From Cryptomeria japonica (Eukaryota > Streptophyta > Pinopsida > Cupressales > Cupressaceae): a stretch of 64,000 nucleotides of DNA. Positions 36,701 to 45,700 of the stretch are shown here, one piece after another. Location: NCBI RefSeq assembly GCF_030272615.1, contig NC_081411.1, positions 187,711,949 through 187,775,948 of the forward strand, given 5' to 3'. Every line of letters starts with the position of its first letter. The stretch's first letter is position 1. The notes beneath the pieces were generated by a model, which saw only the letters and a program-made list of their open reading frames with translations, searched no databases and was not told the DNA's origin. The translations under genes and the position numbers were made by a program.

Positions 36701-39700
36701 AAAATTACGAAATTGTTTACGTACTGATTTAAGCTCATCTGGTGCATTGCCTTCATAGTTTTTCACTTTTGGTCAAATTCTTCCACCCCTATTCCCTCCA
36801 AATCACGTTGCCTTCTCTTCTTTTCTAAATCAATACCTCTCTTTGCCAATTCCAGCCTCTCTCTCTCACTACCTTTTTATCGTGTATTTTTGCATGCTAA
36901 CTCCCTCTTCCATTTCTTGGCACATGCATTCCCTTTTTTCCTAAACTTCTCCTTGCTTTTTGTTAATTTTTGGGTGAATGGAGGATACGTGGCAGTTTGG
37001 TTTAAGTTTAATTAAAACTCCACTTCCTTAGATTTATTAGAACTAGTGCTTTATGGCTAGAAAGATGACACACTCCAGCTTTACTTTGATGCATGTGACA
37101 CTCTTGGTGGATTATCATAAGGAAATTCCTTTCCCATTTTTATTATACATATTTTTATAAGATGTATTGATGTAGGAGCAGTTGGGCCCTCACAAGCTTC
37201 TTACCCAATGTGTCTGATGTAGTCCAGCATCCAGACTCGCAAGTAATCCCGTATCACTAAAAACTATACTTTTTTATGTTCATGTTTTTCATTTTTGGTG
37301 TAGGCTGGAGATACAAGATCATCTTTTGGATTGTTGAAGGATAAATTATTTGTTTTATCAAGACTTATTTTCTATTTCAAAAACTAGATGCAAACAGAAT
37401 GTTAAATGTGACTAAAAGGGATGGAAAAGCTAGTGATTTTGGTGAAAAAAATTAAAAACTATTTAATTTCCAAATAAGAACAAATTGGTTTATGATTTTA
37501 TTCATTTTACAAAGATATATATGATAGGAAGACATTAGATATGGCTCAAAAACATTGACAACACATTTTGGAAGCAAAACTACATTTTTGTTTCATTCTT
37601 TTTAAGGAATGAGAAACAAAAGAGCAGATTTGGGTGCCTCTTTTTGGTGCATCACTAAGGTTTTAGCCTCTATAAATACAGCCTTTAATAGTGTTAGAGA
37701 CAACAATATCCAAAGATGGAAAGGTTGAAGAAAGTATTTGTAGGCTGTTTCAAATATTGAATGAGGAGAAGTGTAGGAAATTGGCTTGCTAAAAGGAGAG
37801 GGATAGAGGAAAGTGAAGAATGAATTTGCAGATGTGTTGGTAGTGTTCAAGACAGCCATGAGAGTTGTAGGATGAATAAAACAAATCAGATTTCAAAAGA
37901 GGAGTGCAACCGAGAAAGTTGAAGGCAAGAGGGTTTGAAGATTCAAAGGCATAAAATGTCTAGAAACATGTTAAATTTCTGATTTTTTTCTCTTCCTGAA
38001 ACCTTTCATATATTTAATTGTTCTTGAGGAATTCTATAATAAATATATGTTTCCAAATTTTTTACAACATTTGTGTTAGTATGAGTAGGATGATATGTAA
38101 AGGCTGCAAGATTAGGTAATTTGAAAAGACCCCCTAATCTTGTTTGCGCATCATGTCCATAGCTCATTTTTTTTCTTTTGAATTAAAATTATATGTCATG
38201 AATAATTTAACAACATAGTCATTACAAGTAATGACTAAAATTATAGTGCACTCAATTCCTCTTTGTGTTCTCATGAAATCCCAAAGTAGAGGGATACATT
38301 TAGACTAATATTTTGTTACTCCAATTGTTATATTTGACATTTAAATCCATAGCCCTTCCACTATCATATCCCTATTTTTTTTTTTAATGTACCTACCCTC
38401 TATGTCCCTATTACTTAGGGATATGTTTATCTAATTTTATCCATTATGGTATAACCTATCAAAAATTTATCATAAAAGCACATTCTATGATTGTTCCTAT
38501 CTAGTGACACTTTGTAGGAGTCAAGACCATAAGTTAGCTAGGTTTCTTTAAAACACATAAGCATGCCATTTAAGATTTAAGGCTCTTAAGCTCCACCCTA
38601 AGCCCTTTTTTCCCCTTATAGATGATTTATGAAGAACGAGATGGTATTACAAATTCATTTTGAAAATTTATGATGAATTAGGGATATAGAATCTTGTTCA
38701 CAATTTGTTGGTACGTCTTTTATGGATATAGATTCTTGTGAGCTTTTTCCAAGATCAAAAGCTCAATGAAAAGTACAAAATAGAGAGACAAAATATTGAT
38801 AGGAATAAACTGTATTTTATCAAGATGAAAATATTGATCCACTAGATCATCAAGCAATCAATTGTTACATACAATGTAGATGAGTCTGTTTATATAGGCA
38901 AGGCTATATGGATATGTGAGCACACAATGATGACATGTGGGCACACAATGATGACATGTGGCTCAATGAGAAATAAGGGTAGGTAGGAAATGTGTGGCAG
39001 GTAGGAGAAACAATATAATATTTCACATGAGGTGGATCACCCACTGAATGTGGAATGTAACAACAAGATAAGACCACAAAAGGTGGAAATTATCCTACAC
39101 ACACTATCCCAATGTGGCACAAACACCCAAGTGTCTCATACCCAAACTACTATGATATGCATGTACCTAAGTAAACTTAAGTAAGGTGTAATAATATCCA
39201 ACATGAATAATTAATTACACCAACACCCCCCCTTAAGTGCAACTTAGGGGAATGCACTTAAGTCTACAATGCAACTAAGCAATGCAAGATGGGTCTTTGC
39301 CACAAGGCCATGTTAGGTACCCATGTACAAATGCAAATGTACACAAACCAATGCAATGAAATCTCTCACAAAGCGGGGAAAGAGAGAAAAACCCAATGGG
39401 AAAAAACCCTCCCCCAAAAGAGAGATGAAAAATATATACAAAGAACTCTCATAGAAGCATGTGAAGGACAAAACCACATGTGAGGAAAAAGTCCCCCCCC
39501 ACCCATATGAGTGAAGAAGAGAGACTAGGTAGCCCCCCCTCAATGTAGAATCAACACCAATGATAGAAGCTCAATGATGTATGAAGAAATTGCTCCATGA
39601 ACATCGAACAAAGTCTCCCCAATCATGAAGGGAAGATGTAGGAAAAAACCTCAAGATGAATGGAATCTTTGAATGTTGGCATATGTGCAGAGTTTGATGA

Positions 39701-42700
39701 CATGATGGGATTGTATGTTGTCATTGATTTCAATATGCTGAAGTATGAACCGATATATTGAAGTAAGCAAACTGGCAAGTGAATTGGTGAACCGGTATGA
39801 TGGTATGAACCGATATATGCAAAAAGTGAACCGATATGTTGGAGTGTGAACCAGTATATGGAAAGTTTGTATCAGCGTTTCATTTGATATTACTACCAGT
39901 TGGTACTCTCAGCTTCAGGGTTTCCAGTTGATGCATTCCAAGTCTGTGTGATTTGACCGACGACATCCTGTGATGAATTAGACGACATCCTGTGATGAGT
40001 TAGCATTGAAATGAAGATTAGATTGCATTGCCACATCAACCTTGTGCGCATGAAGAATCTCCTTGAGGATCTTGCATGAAGAAGATTGATTCTATCTACC
40101 TTGGGAATGAGCAAAATCTTAATAAACGGTGGAGAGCACGTGATGGGTTATCAACTTCCAGAAGTAGTGAAGAACAGATGATGGTGAATGTCTTGAGATT
40201 TGTTCAAGATTGTTTTACCCTATGTAATGTGCTTAAATGGCTAGGATTGGACTGATTGTATTGTTAACCTATATGCTTAGGGTTTTAGGTTTTGGTCACC
40301 AACCTAATTATTGTCTATAAGGTCGATGATGATTTTTATTTGAAGTTGTTGGCAAATGAATGAATGTGAGGTGATTCTTGCTAGACCTAAGGAGTAAGAA
40401 GAGATCTGTAGAGTGTGATTGCAGATGTAAAGAAACTGAAGTGGATCTGCCTTGGCATTAAGTGTTGTTATCAAATCAACGTATTACCTGTTGACTTCTA
40501 ACCATTTTAGCAGATGGAAAATCCCTTTTCCAGGTAGCTTTACATGCTTTTTGTAAATCCTTTAACAGGGTGACTCAAAGTCATTGAGTTCTTCAAATCC
40601 TCTTACAAGGTAACCTTTAACAGGGTTTTAACCTCTAACTGGGTATTTAGCCATCCCTTAACCGGGTGATCTCTAACAGGATCGGTTCCTAGCAGAACCT
40701 ATTGTAAAGTCTTTAACCGAACTAGGCTCCTAACAGAGAAAACTTCATAAGAGTTCAAGAACAACTTGTGGGTATTCATCCCCACCGTGGTTTTTCCCAG
40801 TTGGGTTTCCACATGAAATATCAGTGTGTTATGTGTGATGCTTTTTCATGCAATATTTTAGTGTTTTCTATTAAGCTGTAATGCAAGCTGATCCAATGGT
40901 CATTGTATTTCTGATGTATTACTTGCTTAAGCATATGGGTGAATTTGAGATGAGATATTAGGTTTTGAGAAGATCTAGATGTTATCGGTTTATGTCTTTT
41001 ACAATCCATATTGTGTTTTACCAGTAGTGTCTTGATTTAGATTGGTGATATTGTTTACCAGTTAGTGGAGTCTTTGCACTTTAAGTTGTTTAAGAATTTT
41101 TTGTCCATACCGATTCACCCCACCCCCCCCCCTCCTCTTAGTATCTGTTAGGTATCTATTGGTCATCATTATTCATCACTGAAAACTACTCAAGTGTCCC
41201 CATGTCGATGCTGAAAGATACCCCCTCCAAAGGTGGTGAACTGCTCCACACTACTGAAAAACGCACTCCAAGATCTAGTAGAGATGAATTTAGAACAATA
41301 TCCAAAGACTCACATGTCTCCTCTAAGGATAAAGAGACCTCCTCCAACCACTGTACAAAAGTATCCACAATCATGTCAACCTCGAAAGAATGATCATGTA
41401 GAGAATGCACAAGAGGGTCAGAGTGTTCCCTCGCAACAATCGAAGAAGGATAATCTTCATCAAAGAGAAGATGAATGTCATCAATGATGTCTCCCAAATC
41501 TGGAATGTAGGAATCCACAAACAAACCTGCAATGTCTGTCAAGTAGTCATCCCAATGAACTGAAGCTGGAAGACATGAAATATCCTGCTGCGTTGAATCA
41601 CAAGAAGGCAAAATTGTTGCACTAGTTGTATCATCAAGTGCAATAGGTGATGTGATATCAATAGGAGGAGATGAAATGGAAGGCTCAAGAATGGGGTCAC
41701 ATGTTTGAATCCCCAAGTTCAAGTACCCAAAGTTCTCCTCAAAATCTGAATCATCAACATAAGAATAATCAACCTCATCAATAGGACCAAAATGTGAAAA
41801 GGAGTACAACCGAGATGCATGATCAACCACTCCAGTCGCAATAATAGCTCTAGTCTCCAAGTCTCTAATGATAATTGAATCAGGTGTGAACTCCGCAGTT
41901 TTCCTAGTTGCCCCATGTGTGATTTCATAGATGCAAAGGAGATTGTTTGTCAAATGGGGTACACACAACACATCATTGAAGGAGGTATCCCCAATGGCAA
42001 TAGATCCTTTCCCAATCACATCCATGTATGTATGATTGCCCATCAAAATATGGGGCATGGTGCAAGACTCAAATGAAGAGAACATAGACTGCGAAGATCC
42101 CATATGATGAGAAGCCCCTGAATCTAGAAGTCATCTCCCTAAATCATGAGTTGTAGTAGCACAAAGAGCTTCTTGCTTTCCTTTATCTGTCCCAAAAGAC
42201 TGATCTTTTCCTTTATCTTTTTCTTTTGAAGAAGAAGCCGAAGTAGACATAAGGTAGGTTGATTTTGTTCTTCTCAAGAAGATTTTTCAACTCATCAATA
42301 TCCACAAAAAGATTATCCTTATATGATTTCTTCTTAGGTGAGGATGTAGAATCACCTTGTTGTGGAGAGGATGATTGTGCTCCATCTTGTTGTGGTTGAC
42401 TTAGGTTGCTTTTGATTCTTGCCTTTTCCTTGATTGCTTTGATTCCCCTTATTAGCCACTAATGCTTGTGACTTTGAAGATTTGAGAATCCCTATCTTAG
42501 TCAACTTAGATTGCTCAAGAATCAACATCTCCGTGAATGCATCAAATGAGGGAGAAGTGTATGAGGAACCAATGGGTGTGAAAGCTAGATGCAAAGGCTG
42601 CATACTCTGAAGGAAGCTTGTCCAACAAGTTATAAACCAATTGAGCATCCGTTTTGTCAATTCCACAATCCTTTAGCTTTTCTCTTAGCTCATTTGCTTT

Positions 42701-45700
42701 TGTGACATAATCTTGGATTGTATCAAAATCCTTGGGATCCAAAGTTGTGAGTTCACTATCAAGCTTGTAGCCCTTAATCTCATCAACTTGACCATACAAT
42801 TTCTCATAAATATCCCAAGCCTCTTTAATTGTAGTACACTTATCAATGTGAAAAATGAGGTCATCTAATACATGCTTTCTAAGAGTTCCAAGTGACATAG
42901 CATTCTTAGTGAGCCATTCAATTTGAGCATTAGGATTAGCCGTAGGATCAAGTGGTGTTGTCATGGTTCCATTTACATAATGAATGAGTCCTTTTTCCAT
43001 TAGTTTACTCCATGCCTTTATCTTTCATGATGCATAATTATGAGGTATTAAAAGTGGAAATTTAGGAGAACCCATAGCACTAAAATGAAAAAACACAAGA
43101 TAGAGAGAGGAACTATCACATAAGACACCCCCCAAATTACTCAATCAAGAAACCCCCCCCAAAATGATGATTTGACACTTTATACTTAGTGCATATACAA
43201 TGGGCCACTTGCAAAACAAGGCAAGGTGGACTTCTGATTTCAACTTTACAACTGCTTCAAATAGGCTATAAGAGACCTCAACAATACTGCAAGTGATCTA
43301 AATCGAGATCCAAGCAAAATGCAAGTACCAAATAGGCCAAAAATGATCAAATACTGAAAGTACAATTTCTACTCAAAATCACTGCAAACTAATGGTAGAT
43401 TATGAAAGTAGATGAAAAATTATGCACTTTAAAAAAATCGGCATCTGAAAAGGAGGTCGTATGACCCCAAATGAAGCCTCTAAAGTTGCAAAATTGAGGA
43501 TTAGATAGGTACAGTCATGAAAATCTCCAAAATTCTAAAAAATCCGTCGATTAAAATTAGATAATTCCACCACCACTACAAAGAGCACAAAATTATAGCC
43601 CATTTTAAAAAATGCACAAAAAAAGAAGCAAAAATGAGCAAGATATGGCCATTTGAAGTCGGATTGCAAAATTAAAAAGCCAAATGAGAGGTAGGTAAAT
43701 TTTTTTCAAAATACCACTAACGCAGTGCTGACGTCAACAAACGAAAGGCTTAAATTTGATGCCCGCTTGGCTGTCATAAAACTTCACGTCCAGCCTACGT
43801 GGCATCCGTATCGTACAAACATGTTGACCTGGCTTAATTAGAATCCACCAAGTGTCGTACGGTCATATGGAAAATCTGATGTGGTAGAGTGACAAAGCTT
43901 GCTGATTGTTCGTACATAATACTGAGGTGTTAGTATGGATTCATTGATGTGGCGGTGTAGGTGGCAAGACTTGGCAGACCGTACTACTGATGTGGCGGGC
44001 CTACGTGGAAGTGACGTGTCGAAATGGTACTCCCAGGAGAATACCAAGACGACAGGGGCATCGACGGAAAGGTCAATGCCGACGAAGAGTCAATGGTCGC
44101 CACCGGGGAGGTCACCGGCTGGGGTGGTCACTGGTTGGGGAGATCACCAAGGAGAGATGACCGGTTGGAGGCTGCCGGAGGGGTGGTGGGAGACCCGGAG
44201 ATGGTGGGGTCGGCGCTCGGCTTCTGAAGAACTGCAGGGAAGGCCACACAGACAGAGAGACAGCAGAGCGAGGGTCACCGATGAAGCGTTGGGAGTGGAG
44301 AATGTGTAAAGTACAAACTCTGCAAAACACAGGGTTCGGGGGTGGGAGGTCACCGCTCCCCCCCCGCCCTCCCCCCCATAATAATAATTTTTTTGATTTA
44401 TTTTTATTTTAAAATTTTACAAATTAAAAAACTACGGAATGAATAAATAAGAAAAGTAAAAATACCGTAGAAAAAACAATTATTATTTTTTTTTGAAAAA
44501 AATCGAACCATATAGCCTTATAGGCTAATTTTTTCCTCAAAAAATTGACTTTTTTTCAAAATAGGCCGACTTTATAGTCATAATTCATGGAAATGGCCTC
44601 CCGGACACAAACGTGTTGTCCAAATTGTTGTATGATGCCCCCATAAATAGCAGCACCCTAGATCCGAAAATTGAAGCCTCTAAAATGTCTCCAAAAGACT
44701 AATCAATGAAGCCTTTTAGGCTCTGATACCATGTGAGATTATGCCAAGATCAAGAACTCAATGAAAAGTACAAAATAGAGAGACAAAATATGTATAGGAA
44801 TAAACTGTATTCTATCAAGATGAAAATACTGATCAACTGGATCATCAAACAATCAATTGTTACATACAATGTAGATGAGCCTGTTTATATAGGCAAGGCT
44901 ATATGGATATGTGAGCACACAATGTTGACATGTGGCTCAATAAGAAATAAGAGTAGATAGGAAATAGATGTGGTAGATAGGAGAAACAATATAATATTCC
45001 CCATGAGGTGGATCACCATCGAATGTGGAATATAACAATAAAATAAGACCACAAAAGGTGGAAATTCTCCTACACACACTATCCCAATGTGATACAAACA
45101 CCCAAGTGTCTCATACCCAAACTACTATGATATGCATGTACCTAAATAAACTTAAGTAAGGTGTAATAATATCCAACATGAATAATTAATTACACCAACA
45201 ATTCTGAAAGTAAATGTATTGTCTTTTCAAAATAGTACATTTTCTTCATTCCTTTTGTACTCTTTGCAAAACTTAAAGAAAATCAATTATACATTCCGCT
45301 ACTATTTATTCTTAGGTGTGGATTGTGCTCATAAGATTGATACATGTAAATTTTCTATTTTCAACAGTAGTAACAGTAGTAACATTTCAGCTTAAATGAT
45401 ATAATAATGTAGAAAAAACATGCTGGTTGCTTTAACGTATTTCAAAGAGTTTGGTGACTTCAACATTTCCTTTATTCTTATCCAATGAGTTGGCTATTAC
45501 ATTTTCACCCTGCTTTTAATGTATTTCTTGGTCATTGAATTCATACCATATCTCATCGCAGAACCAATACCACGAGCTAGCAAGACTGAAACATCAGGTC
45601 GAGCAGTTGCAGTTATGGCAAAAGTGTGTGGTGAACTTAAGCTTGTCCTACATATATCCTTGTTTCTTTTACCAGAAATGTTCACAATTATCAATGTGAA

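Larger units (their letters stand above)
38737..45200 (-). mobile_element. Copia-type LTR element lacking a recognisable polymerase, with target duplication
   Basis: Flanked by the perfect 5-bp duplication ATTCT (38732-38736 and 45201-45205). In element order: 5' LTR 45200-44732, primer site TGGTATCAGAGCC (about 44731-44719), a 1.6 kb leader with a GC-rich patch, gag (from 43075), a protease/pre-integrase-like frame, a nested solo LTR, a PPT (TTAAGGGGGGG) and the 3' LTR 39225-38737. LTRs start TGTTGGTGTAATTAATT and end with CTCACA-type sequence; by eye they differ at roughly 30 of 465 aligned positions, so insertion is old, probably ten million years or more at tree-like rates. No integrase core, reverse transcriptase or RNase H is recognisable. 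It would depend on another element. Broken in places. Confidence 0.88.

Noticed and set aside
37602-37859. 85-residue minus-strand frame
   Set aside because: Ordinary-looking start but no motif, splice context or neighbour supports it.
44024-44353. Several overlapping frames in a GC-rich patch
   Set aside because: Frames occur on both strands in the leader of a retroelement because GC-rich DNA has few stops.
33661-45561. Alternative or mutually exclusive MADS exons in intron 2
   Set aside because: Reported for some conifer MADS genes, so I looked for I- or K-type exons with splice sites, but found none besides those listed.
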